From Rugalucina vietnamica (taxonomy: Eukaryota; Mollusca; Bivalvia; Lucinida; Lucinidae), in contig OZ024879.1 of the NCBI GenBank assembly GCA_964017185.1, positions 42,415,883-42,479,882 of the forward strand: a DNA stretch of 64,000 nucleotides, given 5' to 3'. Positions within the stretch are counted from its first letter, which is position 1, and every line of letters starts with the position of its first letter. This document shows, in pieces, positions 20,406 through 30,999 of the stretch. Under the pieces are notes generated by a model that was not told the DNA's origin, made no database searches, and saw nothing but the letters and a program-made list of their open reading frames with translations. The translations under genes and the position numbers were made by a program.

Positions 20406-21085
20406 TAAATTTGAAATTTCACGCTGCTTGTCATTGTTGCAGGCCCATCAAAGTTGTGTCTGACCTTGTTGAAAGGCCCACAGGGTGGAAAGGCCCACAG
20501 GCAGGTGTTGTTATTTTTTAATTTATTTACATGACACAACTCGTATTACATTAAATCAAGTCAGGCGTCAAGTTTTGTTGGGTTTGGTCTACCTATAATA
20601 GTTTCATGACATCCAAAATATGGCATGAAATTGATACCTAAATATTAAAAGTTGATATGTGAGTGCAAGAATATAAGATAGGAATAAAACCGTTAAAACT
20701 AGTTAGCTGAGAAAATAGTGTTGTGTGTCTCAACAATGTTTTAACAGTGTCTTATTTATAAACGCATAATAATTACACTGCCTGTTATCAACTTTGAATT
20801 AGAATATCCATCACACACATTACTCGTTGAAGACAATAGCACATATTCTATGAGTTTTCAAGTTATTTGACTTAGTAAGGGAATTTGTCACTGTCTTATA
20901 ATTTTTCACCAGCTTCTGCTCATTTGGAACCTCAAAACTAACATCATGCGTTTAAACGGTTGTTCTCTTTTTCTTCTTGTCTAGCAAAAGTTCCTAAAAG
21001 AACATTGCTTCGTTTGATTTTGCCCTCCACATATGTATGTAATTGCAAAAATTTATGTCCATATCAATAATTTCCTGAACCATAG

Positions 21086-22375
21086 TTACAATGCTGCTTT
21101 TTTATCCAGGAACTGACATTTTCCATCATCAGACAAGGTTTCAATAAGCTCAGGAATTTTCATATGTTTCCAGTCTATGTCCATCTTCAACAGAGCTTTC
21201 AAGGACTCGCAGCATTGTTTGTCCATAAAGGTCCAATTTTCTCTTGCCGTCTGTATCATTTTTGACTTCATGGATGATTCAAAATACTTTATGAATTCTT
21301 CATACTGGGTGTATTGCGTCTTTAAATCCTTCCTGCTGATTCAAAGGCAAATGTATAATTTGTATCAGCAAGTCCACCTGGACCGAAAATTTCATTCACA
21401 ATCATTTTCCTTCTTTTTTCATCTATCTTGTCTTTCTGAATGAAAAAGAAGCTTAAGTCTTTCATATGCTTTGTGCACAGCTATCTCTGTGATTCTGTAA
21501 TTAAAGCATCTATCCAGTGCCTTGATGAGAGCTTTCTCATCATCAGCCCCAATTTTAAAGCCTGCTACTTTAAGCTCTGTTTCAGCAATGTAGTCACCTA
21601 ATATAGCCCCCACATGAGAAAAAAAGTAATTGTTTGTTCAGAATGATGCATCTCGGTTCATAAACATTGGTTCGAAAAAGATTGAGAAGAAGCTTCCGTA
21701 ACGCAGTGGTTATGTCACTCGCTGTGTGATCGCCTTGTAAACCAGGGGACGCAGGTTTGATCCCGGTCTTCTCCAATCTGTCGGATGAGACTATAAACCG
21801 AGGTTCCGTTTCCATATGACCTTAGCCGTTGGTGGGACGTTAAACCGTGAATCAACCAACCAACCTAAAAAGGTTGATCGGCTTTTGGTTTTATTTTTTT
21901 TTTCAGAACTCTTCGATTAGTGTAGGGAAAGCAAGTAACAAATGTTGCGCCAAGATTAAATGTCCGGTCAATACCTACAACATGTCCTAAGTTGTAGGTG
22001 CGTGGTCTTTTGTTGACCTTACTTCCTGAACAAATGTATGTTCTCTGAGACACTTGAAGCATAAGCTAAGTTCCCATTAGTCACATTGGAGGTATTTTTC
22101 TTTCCTTTTTGCTTTATAATCTCTGATAGCTGATTTATGGTCCTCTTTTTGAAGGTCTCTGAATATTTTTCTCATTTTGACATTATGCTGAATTTTTCTG
22201 TCACCTTCTGCTTGGTTTTGGGGGACATTATTACATATTGTTTGTCGTTTATTTTAGTCCGCCTTTGGAAAGACATAATATTTGGATAATACCCAAAATA
22301 TTTAAAATACAGCAATGTTACATTTTGGATGACATGGCAACATATGCGTATTTCGCTGTCTGGCTTAGGCATCAT
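21086..22375 (-). pseudogene. MULE-like transposase-type gene, decayed (copy A)
   Basis: Minus strand. Pieces in order: INDKQYVIMSPKTKQKVTEK (near 22270), ETFKKRTINQLSEIIKQKG (near 22120), then after a SINE insertion LKVAGFKIGADDEKALIKAL and RITEIAVHKAYERLKLLFHS (21613-21430). After a one-base shift come DEKRRKMIVNEIFGPGGLAD and TNYTFAFESAG; after another shift KTQYTQYEEFIKYFESSMKS, ENWTFMDKQCCESLKALLKM and KIPELIETLSDDGKCQFLDK, with a stop near 21086. The DEKAL and IFG.GGLAD motifs match the order seen in the 4425-4795 remnant, which suggests the same superfamily. The same gene, with the same broad damage, occurs in copy B. Confidence 0.45.
21690..21870 (+). mobile_element. tRNA-derived SINE, family S1 (copy A)
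   Basis: The 5' part resembles a tRNA: an A-box-like AACGCAGTGGTTA, then a B-box-like GGTTTGATCCC (GGTTCGATCCC in copy B). The 3' part ends GGTGGGACGTTAAACCGTG and the simple tail CAACCAACCAACC. Tail and body are typical of molluscan SINEs. It sits inside the transposase-type pseudogene. Confidence 0.8.
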
Positions 22376-22636
22376 GGGCTTGATTTGAAACGCTTAGTAG
22401 CGGGAAGCGCTGGGCGCTCTTTCACGCGTCCAAATCTTTATTTCAAGGAATTGTGCTTCAGACATGACAAGGTTCGAACAGTGTTTTGTAGTGAACGCTT
22501 AAGTCTTTCCCCTTGACGAAGATGGAATATCTAGTCGGTCATAGTTCTATGAGCAAATATAAGACAGCAATGTTTTCAAATGTGAGTGGCCAAAATCTAA
22601 GTTGGTCATTCAATCGGGTCCTTATAATGTACAGAC

Positions 22637-22760
22637 CGGTGTTGATAGCGTAATGATTAGAATTTCCGCTTCGGAGGCGGGAGGTCGTGTGTACGATCCC
22701 GTGTCATACCAAAGGCGTTAAAAATGGTACCAGGGCTACATTGCTTGGCGATGTCTAATA
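22637..22760 (+). mobile_element. tRNA-derived SINE, family S2 (copy A)
   Basis: tRNA-like start GATAGCGTAATGATTAGAAT and a B-box-like GTGTACGATCCC, followed by AAAGGCGTTAAAAATGG and CTTGGCGATGTCTAATAAAA. A close relative of the lophotrochozoan SINEs that share a GGCRTTAAAAATGG segment. Present at the same place in copy B. Confidence 0.7.
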
Positions 22761-23319
22761 AAATATGAAATAATCAATGTCTGTATTCACTGGAGGACCG
22801 TATGGAAGACTGGCATTTGAGTCAACTACCATCCTCATAAAATATAGATTATTATTAGTATTATTCTTCAGGTTTATGCAAAAAAAGTATCGGTGTAAAT
22901 TTTGTTTAAACATTTGGAATTCTTCCTCACTTTGTAAGCGCCACACGTTGACCTTCGAAAAGAACAATTTCTATATCCAGGGAGCTTTCTATCAACTCCT
23001 AAAGACATGTTTGATCTCTGCAGGGAAGCTCTGGCGATTAAACAGTAATCAGATGGGCAGTCAGTAGTTCGTACTGTAAGCTCTGTCGTCGGTCCTGGTG
23101 GCAAGCGCAATCCAAGAACCAGAGGATTGATGTTACTTACACGGGCACAACATCCTATAATCCTTTGTCCAACCTTACGCTTGAAGAACCAGGCAACAAT
23201 ATACGCTGCTGTGTCTACCTTTAGTATCATACTATATCAAACAAAAGTACCGTTTGGCGTTGATATGACGAGACTGAATGCGACCTCTGAGAATCCATGG
23301 AGCGTGTGCATGTACTTCT

Positions 23320-23331
23320 ATTTCATATTTC
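23320..23331 (+). repeat. Target-site duplication, left (LINE)
   Basis: ATTTCATATTTC, repeated at 29899-29910. Copy B has the single, uninterrupted site (TATTTTATATTCCC near 43175). Confidence 0.9.
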
Positions 23332-23982
23332 GGCCCGTACCGGACCCGGATTAGAATAGGCCGGTCGCTCCCTCATGCGGAACCGTAAAACCCGGTCAAA
23401 AGAGGTGCCACCTGTTTGCCGTGGGTGGATACCCGTAAGCCGGAGAAGAGGATCCTGGAGGTTGAGGGACAGGCCAGAGATCTTCACCTGTCTCAACACG
23501 CCTCTTTGGCCTCGGATTCGGTGTAAACGGGAGGCCGTGGAGGCTCGACACGGTCAGTCGGCTGCCATGCCTTGCCCTGAGATCTCTTCTTCCTTCTAAC
23601 TTTTTCAGTATCGAATGATACGCAACCGTGTTCCAAATTTCTTCATTTAATCATCCTTTTCCCTATATCTCAGAAGGCGGTGGTTTAAGGGTCAATCGAC
23701 GGGCTTGTTTTTCGGTATTTCTGGGTTACTTGGGTCTAGGTTGAGAGGCAGGGTGGGTACAACGTCTGAATGTTATTTCGGTTTTCTTTATTAGACATCT
23801 GACTTAATATTCATTTGTTGTTAAAGCTTGGGTAGTCTGAAGTACTTTGAAATCTTGCACGGCGAGTATGACGGGTATGTAGCTTTGGCGCTGGAAACTG
23901 GAGAGCCGTTTCCGTATAGCGTCCCCTTGTAGGGCTCCAAGGAGGGTGAAGCGCATAGCCGTCGAGACTTAAAACTAAAAAA

Positions 23983-25206
23983 ATGGATTCAATTGCACAC
24001 AAACGACAACGACCGGACTCCGACGACGATATAGACGCTTCGACACTGTTTAGAGCACAAGAAAATTTTCCAAAGTTTATTATTATTGAGTCAACAAACA
24101 AAGAAACACAAGTTACATCACTGTCACCTTTCGTTATTGAGAAACAAATTGAATCTATGATAGGCACACCAAAATCTGTGAAGAAATTAAAAAACGGAAC
24201 ATTGTTAGTAGAAACAACAAGGAAAATGCAAACAGATATTCTTTTAAAATCAAAAAAGTTCTTCAATCTACCAGTAGAGGTTAAACCACACAAAACTCTA
24301 AATTCTTCCAAAGGCATAATCAGAGACAGAAATCTCAAAGGAGAATCGGAAAAGAACATACTCGAGTACTTGGAAAATCAAGGTGTTACAGCAGTAAAAC
24401 GCTTCACAGTTAAAAAAGGACAAGACACAATCAACATGAATACTCTTCTTTTAACATTTGACTCAGTTGTACCACCTAAATCTCTGAAAATCTTTTATCA
24501 AATTATTCCTGTCGATCTGTACATACCAAATCCTTTGAGATGCTTTAACTGTCAGAAATTTGGACACCATGAGGACAAATGCCCAGTTGACCCCGGGTCA
24601 GTCTGTGAAAGATGTGGTATGGGAAACCATGACCATCATACAAATCACTGCAAAAACCCCACAAAATGTGTCAACTGTGGCGGAGCGCATCTATCACGGT
24701 CAAATGAATGCGAAACATGGAAGAAGGAAAAAGAAATCATGCGATTGAAGATAACAAAGAACTTGACATATCTTGAAGCTCGAAAACAACTTGAACAGAA
24801 GCCTGAATTTAGTTTCTCACATATAGTCAAATCACTTGCTGCCAAACCAGAAACCAAAACAGCTGCTACACAATACAGTGTCGAAGACTGTAAGATTACA
24901 GAGAGTTCAAAAGTTCTCATTGCGAGGAAACCAAACAGAAACAATAATTCTCAAAATCAGAACGTAACATCAAGCAAATCTCTGTCAGAACAAGCCAAAG
25001 TTAGTTCAAAACCAAACCAACCGAGTACAAACGCAAAACCACATTCTGCATCCAGTAGGGTGCAGAAGGGATCAGATGATCCCGTCCAACAGTATAACAA
25101 ATTTGGAGCTCTGGCTAATGACGATGCCATGGAGATGGACGAGGTTGCCTCGCGCCCTGGTTCCCGTGGCCATCGTCCTCGGTCACCAATCACAGCTCCA
25201 AAGTAA
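23983..25206 (+). CDS. LINE ORF1: nucleic-acid-binding Gag-like protein
   Basis: A 407-residue protein starting MDSIAHKRQRPDSDDD. It binds RNA in the LINE ribonucleoprotein. Residues about 30-170 form an RRM-like segment seen in I- and Jockey-group ORF1 proteins. Three zinc knuckles follow, beginning near residue 187: CFNCQKFGHHEDKC (CX2CX4HX4C), CERCGMGNHDHHTNHC (CX2CX4HX6C) and CVNCGGAHLSRSNEC (CX2CX3HX6C). The C-terminal 130 residues are polar (Lys, Ser, Gln, Asn rich) and end in RPRSPITAPK. The stop (TAA) lies 62 bp before ORF2, which is in another frame, so ORF2 is probably translated by reinitiation. No frameshift or internal stop. Confidence 0.9.
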   Translation: MDSIAHKRQRPDSDDDIDASTLFRAQENFPKFIIIESTNKETQVTSLSPFVIEKQIESMIGTPKSVKKLKNGTLLVETTRKMQTDILLKSKKFFNLPVEVKPHKTLNSSKGIIRDRNLKGESEKNILEYLENQGVTAVKRFTVKKGQDTINMNTLLLTFDSVVPPKSLKIFYQIIPVDLYIPNPLRCFNCQKFGHHEDKCPVDPGSVCERCGMGNHDHHTNHCKNPTKCVNCGGAHLSRSNECETWKKEKEIMRLKITKNLTYLEARKQLEQKPEFSFSHIVKSLAAKPETKTAATQYSVEDCKITESSKVLIARKPNRNNNSQNQNVTSSKSLSEQAKVSSKPNQPSTNAKPHSASSRVQKGSDDPVQQYNKFGALANDDAMEMDEVASRPGSRGHRPRSPITAPK

Positions 25207-25268
25207 AAGTTTCCAGTCTACATTTAAACAAAAGGTCACGCATTTAAATCTCCTCTCTAAATTATTTA

Positions 25269-28200
25269 ATGGGTAGCAAATATAAAATAATAGAATGGAA
25301 CTGTCGAGGTGTAAAACCACGTTTTGAAGAACTACTACTTCTTTTGTCACTACTTAGACCTTCTGTTTTCTGTCTTCAAGAAACTTTCCTCAAACCTAAT
25401 GACAAGTTTACTTTGAAAGGCTTTAATATTTACAATCACATACACTTGGATTGTCTACGAGCATCTGGTGGAAGCTCTTTACTTGTCCATTCAACATTAC
25501 CACAACGTCAAATTAAACTTAAAACGGATCTACAAGCGGTAGCTGTTTCTGTTACACTCGAGAAAGAGATAACTTTCTGCTCAGTCTATATCCCTCCCTC
25601 TTATCTTTTAAAATCTGAACAACTTACTTCTTTACTTCAACAGCTTCCTTCACCCTATATGTTGGTAGGTGACTTCAATGGTCACAATGTGCTTTGGGGT
25701 TGTAATGACAATGATCCCAGAGGAGAATTAATCGAGGATTTCATCACGAAAAACGACATTTGTTTGATGAATGATAAATCTAACACTTATCTAGATTCTG
25801 GTAAAGGCACATTCTCATCCCTTGATCTTTCACTCTGTCACCCCTCTCTCTATCTTGACTATGACTGGTCTGTTTGTGAAGATCAACGTGGATCTGACCA
25901 CTTTCCAATTTTGATTGAAAGCGTTCAGACTCATGATGAAGCCCATAATCCCAAATGGAAATTGAATAAAGCAGATTGGGATTTATTTCATACTTTATGT
26001 AATGAGTCCCTTACTGATACTTTTCTCTCTGATTCTTCTGATCCTATAACTGACTTCACCTCTTCTTTAATAAATATATCTGAGAAATGTATCCCCAAAA
26101 CCTCGACGAACCCAAAGAAAAGTAACCCATGGTATAATGACGATTGTAAAGAAGCTATCAAACAACGGAAAGACACTTTGTCGAAGTTCTGCAAGTTCCC
26201 AACGCATGAAAATTTAAATAGTTATAGGAATTCTAGAGCAAAAGCCCGTCGGACTATAAAGTCTGCAAAACGCAAATCATGGAGAACATATGTTTCGAAT
26301 TTGAATTATAAAACACCGATTAAAAAGGTTTGGGACATGGTTAGGAAAATATCCGGAAAATCTAAATCTGCTCCTCTTCACCATCTTAATTACAATTTCA
26401 ACAATGCGAACGAAACAGCTTCCACAAAACAAGATATAGCAGATACTTTGGCATCACAATTTTGTTCAAATTCCTCAACCAGCCATTACTCGGAGGAATT
26501 TCAAAAATACAAGAAACTACAGGAAAAGACTAAGTTAAACTTTAAGTCCTCAAATAATGAAGAATACAATACTCCTTTTAATTTGGATGAACTAAAAGAC
26601 GCCATCAGTAAAGCCCATGATACAGCAACAGGTCCCGACGAAGTTCACTATCAAATGTTAAAACATCTTCCACCAAAATCACTTCTTGCTCTCTTAGATA
26701 TATTTAATGATATGTGGGAAACTGGAAAGTTTCCCGAAAGTTGGGAACTAGCCACTATAATACCAATTCCTAAACCTGGAAAAGACCATGCAGAACCTAA
26801 CAGCTATAGACCGATAGCACTTACAAGTTGTCTTTGCAAAACTTTAGAGAGAATGATAAATGTAAGACTTGTTTGGTACTTAGAAAGTAATAACCGAATA
26901 TCTCCTGTTCAGTCGGGCTTCCGTTCTGAACGAAGTACCAACGACAATCTAGTAAGACTGGAAACCTTTATTCGTGATGCCTTTGTTGCAAAAGAGCATG
27001 TTGTTGCTGTGTTTTTCGACTTGGAAAAAGCTTATGATACCACCTGGAGACATGGTATTATGCGAGATCTACATGATCTCGGAATACGAGGCAGATTAGC
27101 TACATTTATCGAAAATTTCCTTGCGGATCGTTGGATCCAGGTTCGTGTTGGATCGACTTTATCCGAAAAGTTCGACCAAGCACAGGGTGTCCCACAAGGG
27201 AGCATCTTGTCTACAACATTGTTCAATATTAAGATAAATAGCATAATGGATTGCTTGGATCCTAAAACAGATGGATCATTATATGTAGATGATTTCTGTA
27301 TGTGTTACAGGTCAAAAAGTATGAGAACTATCGAAAGGCACTTACAGCAGTGCATCAACAGAATAGAAAACTGGGCCTCACATAATGGTTTCAAATTTTC
27401 CAAGTCGAAAACTCAATGTTTACATTTTTGTCAACTACGGAAAGTACACAATGATCCCGAACTTTATTTATATGGTTCTCTTATTCCAGTAGTTGAAGAT
27501 TTTAAATTTCTTGGAGTTCTTTTTGATCGTAAACTTTCTTTCATTCCACATATCAAGTATTTAAAAGCCAAATGCCTGAAAGCGTTGAACTTACTGAAAG
27601 AATTATCACACACAGACTGGGGTGCTGATCGCACTGTCCTTCTCCAGCTATACCGTTCCCTCATTCGTTCAAAATTAGATTATGGATCCATCGTATATGG
27701 ATCGGCAAGACCATCATATATCAGTTCTCTTGACACAGTGCATCATCAAGGCCTAAGATTAGCTCTGGGTGCTTTTCGAACATCACCTGTACAAAGCCTC
27801 TATGTCGAGGCTGAAGAGCCATCTCTATATTTACGACGAGAGAAACTTGCCCTACAGTACGCCATTAGAATTGCTGCTAATCCATCAAATCCAGTTCATA
27901 AGGTGTCTTTTCCGCCATATATTTCTGAAGAAGTCGTACAGCTTTACGAAAGTAAACCAAAGGCTATCCGGTCCTTTGGTTTACGGGTTGCACCACTTTT
28001 AGAATCAGCAAACATCCAAAAAGATAAAATAGAAGAACATTTTGTTTCCGAAATACCATCATGGTGCATTAGAAAACCAGAAGTTAATTTGACTCTACAT
28101 ACAAGGAAAAAATCCGACTCAAATCCACACCTTCTAAAAGAAAGTTTTCATCAACTACAATCTCAATTTATTGACTATCAGTGTATTTATACTGATGGTT

Positions 28201-28979
28201 CAAAAGAAGAAAACAAAGTTGGTTGTGCTACTTTTACAAACGGCAATTGCAAAACATTACGTTTACCTGATGGCTCTTCAATTTTCACAGCGGAAGCTAA
28301 AGCTATAGACTTAGCTTTAGACTTCATAAATGAAAGTAACTTAAAGGACAAATTTATTATTTTTTCTGACTCTTTGTCAGTTCTACAGGCCTTAAACCAT
28401 ACATCATCCAAAAACCCTCAAATACAAAAACTATTAATAAAACATCATACCATCTCGGAATTGAAAACAATTATCTATTGCTGGGTTCCCAGTCATATAG
28501 GTATATATGGAAATGAGAAAGTTGATAAGAACGCTAAAGAATCGTTAAATCTAGAAGAAACCGTTTTTAAAATTCCTTATGTCAATTTTAAACCTTTTAT
28601 TAACGAGTACATCTCTGAAAAATGGCAAACAATCTGGAACGGAGCGAAGTTTGATAAATTGAGGGAAGTAGAACCGATCGTTAAACGACCAAAAGCAATT
28701 CATAAACTTTCGAGACGAGAAGAAATCGTTCTTGCTCGTCTCCGAATTGGTCATACAAGAATAACACATTCCCACTTATTAAAGCGAGAAGATGAACCTA
28801 AATGCATTGGCTGTGATACACCATTCACAGTTAAACACTTTCTTTTAGAATGCACTGACTTTACAGCAGAGCGAATTTCTTGTTTTCAAGCTAATAACTT
28901 GAAAGAATTGTTCAAAGATGTACCCGTTGGAAAGATTTTATCATTTCTTACACAAGTAAATCTGTTTTATAAAATATAA
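25269..28979 (+). CDS. LINE ORF2: AP endonuclease, reverse transcriptase, RNase H
   Basis: A 1236-residue protein. The apurinic-type endonuclease shows EWNCRG (residues 9-14), QETF near 38, VGDFNGHN and SDHFPIL. The reverse transcriptase shows NSYRPIALTSCLCKTLERM, QSGFRSERSTNDNL, FFDLEKAYDT (catalytic Asp), QGVPQGSILSTTLFN and YVDD (residues 672-675; most relatives have YADD). RNase H follows with YTDGSKEE, FTAEAKAIDLAL, FSDSLSVLQAL and WVPSHIGIYGNEKVDKNA, so all acidic positions are present. The C terminus has CIGCDTPFTVKHFLLEC, a Cys-His motif (CX2CX7HX4C) common in this group. It should nick the target, prime synthesis from it and remove RNA. No lesions are visible in the frame. Confidence 0.92.
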   Translation: MGSKYKIIEWNCRGVKPRFEELLLLLSLLRPSVFCLQETFLKPNDKFTLKGFNIYNHIHLDCLRASGGSSLLVHSTLPQRQIKLKTDLQAVAVSVTLEKEITFCSVYIPPSYLLKSEQLTSLLQQLPSPYMLVGDFNGHNVLWGCNDNDPRGELIEDFITKNDICLMNDKSNTYLDSGKGTFSSLDLSLCHPSLYLDYDWSVCEDQRGSDHFPILIESVQTHDEAHNPKWKLNKADWDLFHTLCNESLTDTFLSDSSDPITDFTSSLINISEKCIPKTSTNPKKSNPWYNDDCKEAIKQRKDTLSKFCKFPTHENLNSYRNSRAKARRTIKSAKRKSWRTYVSNLNYKTPIKKVWDMVRKISGKSKSAPLHHLNYNFNNANETASTKQDIADTLASQFCSNSSTSHYSEEFQKYKKLQEKTKLNFKSSNNEEYNTPFNLDELKDAISKAHDTATGPDEVHYQMLKHLPPKSLLALLDIFNDMWETGKFPESWELATIIPIPKPGKDHAEPNSYRPIALTSCLCKTLERMINVRLVWYLESNNRISPVQSGFRSERSTNDNLVRLETFIRDAFVAKEHVVAVFFDLEKAYDTTWRHGIMRDLHDLGIRGRLATFIENFLADRWIQVRVGSTLSEKFDQAQGVPQGSILSTTLFNIKINSIMDCLDPKTDGSLYVDDFCMCYRSKSMRTIERHLQQCINRIENWASHNGFKFSKSKTQCLHFCQLRKVHNDPELYLYGSLIPVVEDFKFLGVLFDRKLSFIPHIKYLKAKCLKALNLLKELSHTDWGADRTVLLQLYRSLIRSKLDYGSIVYGSARPSYISSLDTVHHQGLRLALGAFRTSPVQSLYVEAEEPSLYLRREKLALQYAIRIAANPSNPVHKVSFPPYISEEVVQLYESKPKAIRSFGLRVAPLLESANIQKDKIEEHFVSEIPSWCIRKPEVNLTLHTRKKSDSNPHLLKESFHQLQSQFIDYQCIYTDGSKEENKVGCATFTNGNCKTLRLPDGSSIFTAEAKAIDLALDFINESNLKDKFIIFSDSLSVLQALNHTSSKNPQIQKLLIKHHTISELKTIIYCWVPSHIGIYGNEKVDKNAKESLNLEETVFKIPYVNFKPFINEYISEKWQTIWNGAKFDKLREVEPIVKRPKAIHKLSRREEIVLARLRIGHTRITHSHLLKREDEPKCIGCDTPFTVKHFLLECTDFTAERISCFQANNLKELFKDVPVGKILSFLTQVNLFYKI

Positions 28980-29131
28980 TTTTTAAATCACCAATCTTAT
29001 TATTTCATATATCGTTTCTTTACAACGACATTTATATCTTACTTAGTGTTACTTTTTAATACGAGTTCAATATGTTTTAACGTTTTACCTTGTTAGACGC
29101 TAATGACCCATCAGGGTTGATGCGTCGTTAA

Positions 29132-29158
29132 ACAACAAACAAACAAACAAACAAACAA
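29132..29158 (+). repeat. LINE simple tail (AACA)n
   Basis: AAACAACAAACAAACAAAC-type run that closes the full-length LINE, directly followed by the start of the second, truncated unit. Confidence 0.85.
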
Positions 29159-29896
29159 TTTTCTGACTCTATGTCAGTTCTACAGGCCTTAAACCATACA
29201 TCATCCAGAAATCCTCAAATACAAAAACTATTTATAAAACATCATACCATCTCGGAATTGAAAACAATTATCTATTGCTGGGTTCCCAGTCATATAGGTA
29301 TATATGGAAATGAGAAAGTTGATAACGCTAAAGAATCGTTAAATCTAGAAGAAACCGTTTTTAAAATTCCTTATGTCAATTTTAAACCTTTTATTAACGA
29401 GTACATCTCTGACAAATGGAAACAATCTGGAACGGAGCGAAGTTTGATAAATTGAGGGAAGTCGAACCGATCGTTAAACGACCAAAAGCAATTCATAAAC
29501 TTTCGAGACGAGAAGAAATCGTTCTTGCTCGTCTCCAAATTGGTCATACAAGAATAACACATTCCCACTTATTAAAGCGAGAAGATGAACCTAAATGCAT
29601 TGGCTGTGATACACCATTCACAGTTAAACACTTTCTTTTAGAATGCACTGACTTTGCAGCAGAGCGAATTTCTTGTTTTCAAGCAAATAACTTGAAAGAA
29701 TTGTTCAAAGATGTACCCGTTGGAAAGATTTTATCATTTCTTAGACAAGTAAATCTGTTTTATAAAATATAATTTTTAAATCACCAATCTTATTATTTCA
29801 TTTATCGTTTCTTTACAATACGACTTTACCTTGTTAGACGCTAATGACCCATCAGGGTTGATGCGTCGTTAAACAACAAACAAACAAACAAACAAA
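29159..29896 (+). mobile_element. 5'-truncated LINE unit in tandem
   Basis: Begins inside the RNase H region (TTTTCTGACTCTATGTCAG, matching 28363 onward) and runs to its own (CAAA)n tail. Relative to the first unit it lost three bases (GATAACGCT for GATAAGAACGCT), one base in AAATGGAAACAATC (a frameshift at about 29418), and about 55 bp of 3' untranslated region. Both units lie within one pair of target duplications. Confidence 0.9.
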
Positions 29897-29898
29897 CT

Positions 29899-29910
29899 AT
29901 TTCATATTTC
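29899..29910 (+). repeat. Target-site duplication, right (LINE)
   Basis: ATTTCATATTTC, identical to 23320-23331. CT before each copy may extend it to 14 bp. Confidence 0.9.
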
Positions 29911-30239
29911 CCTTTGACTGTTTTAGCTGATTTGATCCAAATGTTAAGAATTGTAGGGTACCTGTCGTTAATTTAGGAAACTCTGGGGCTTCCTCATTAG
30001 AATCTTGCACCGTCCATTTCCCTCTGCTTGAAGATATGCCCCTTTGCACGCTGCAAAAGAGGGAAAATCTCTTCTCCTCTGACTTTATGAGCATAGCTAT
30101 TGCAAAGATCAAGTAAGGTCCATCCGTAGTGACCAAGGATGGTCTGAAAGCATTCATTGCAGCCGTTACGATTCTAGTAAGTGGGCCATTTATGTCCAAA
30201 AAGTCATGCTGTATGATTTTGTACAAGAAAAACCATTTT

Positions 30240-30980
30240 TCATTCCGCCAGGATACGCCTCAACAGTCCAGTGTACCTAAGACTTATTTGCTTCCTCACC
30301 GTGCCTTGCTGAAGAAATGATGGCATTTTGGTTTCTTTAAAACTATCTATGACGTCACGAAATCCTCTATCGACTATACAGACATCACTTTGTAGCCTGT
30401 CAGTCAGATCGCCATTTAAATTCAAAATATGCCGTGATTCCGGCACCTTTGTTTTTCCGTCTGCGTAGTAAGGGACAATGCTGTCAAGGACATCGCCATT
30501 AGGGAAAAAATGGACATACACTTCAAAAGTAGGCGATGCTTTTGACCAGAATATGTGTGACGACATATGAAGTAATTGCTACTCTTTTCAAAATAATAAT
30601 ATGTACCATCCCAAACTATGCATATTCTGTCACTAAATAAGACAGATGAGTATGCAGTCATTTGTTGTAAATATGCCTTCTGTCGAGATATATGAATATG
30701 AGCACGTCCAAGATATGATGACACAAAATGTGCGTCCAAATCAGATGCGTTGGACCTGAATGCCATTGTATCCATGTGGCGACCATTTTGTTACAACGAT
30801 AGCCCTGTTCTCAATTTGTCCCAAAATATCAACAACGCAGTACTTCTGTCTGGACAACAATATTTTGTTGTAGTGTTGAAACAGGCCAAAATACGGATTG
30901 TATCTTTGTTCACGCTGTGCAGATTAATCTGTGAAATGGGGTCATTAAAATCCAGGGAAAATGGTATTTTCATTTAACAG
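30240..30980 (-). pseudogene. DDE_Tnp_4-type transposase, decayed (copy A)
   Basis: Minus strand. In order: ALLIFWDKLRTGLSL (near 30830), FVSSYLGRAHI, SDRICIVWDGTYYYFEKSSN then YFICRHTYSGQKHRLLLKCM, after a frame change LDSIVPYYADGK, then DRLQSDVCIVDRGFRDVIDS and FKETKMPSFL. The family pattern is I..DGTY.Y..KS.....R.TYS..KHR.L.K, then GPY.ADGKN, then D...VDRGFRD; the conserved acidic residues appear here as D of DGTY and D of VDRGFRD. At least two shifts separate the pieces. The downstream catalytic Glu region is not seen. Copy B (43555-44301) carries the same gene. Confidence 0.6.
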
Positions 30981-30999
30981 TACATTTCGACAAATTCCT

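Larger units (their letters stand above)
23332..29158 (+). mobile_element. Full-length I-group (Nimb-like) LINE
   Basis: 5' untranslated region of about 650 bp (relatively GC-rich), ORF1, 62-bp spacer, ORF2 with endonuclease, reverse transcriptase and RNase H, a 3' untranslated region, and an (AACA)n tail at 29132-29158. Both ORFs are uninterrupted, and the 12-bp target duplication is perfect, so the insertion is young and may still be competent. Assignment to the I group rests on the zinc-knuckle ORF1 plus C-terminal RNase H; the Nimb clade is my best guess. Confidence 0.9.

Noticed and set aside
21690-21770. Possible tRNA gene
   Set aside because: A- and B-box-like segments are present, but the cloverleaf arms do not pair and the unit continues into a SINE body with a CCAACC tail. 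Same judgement at 41578, 47378, 22637 and 42485.
23811-24359. 182-codon minus-strand frame over the start of LINE ORF1
   Set aside because: It is the antisense shadow of ORF1, with no homology and no initiation context.
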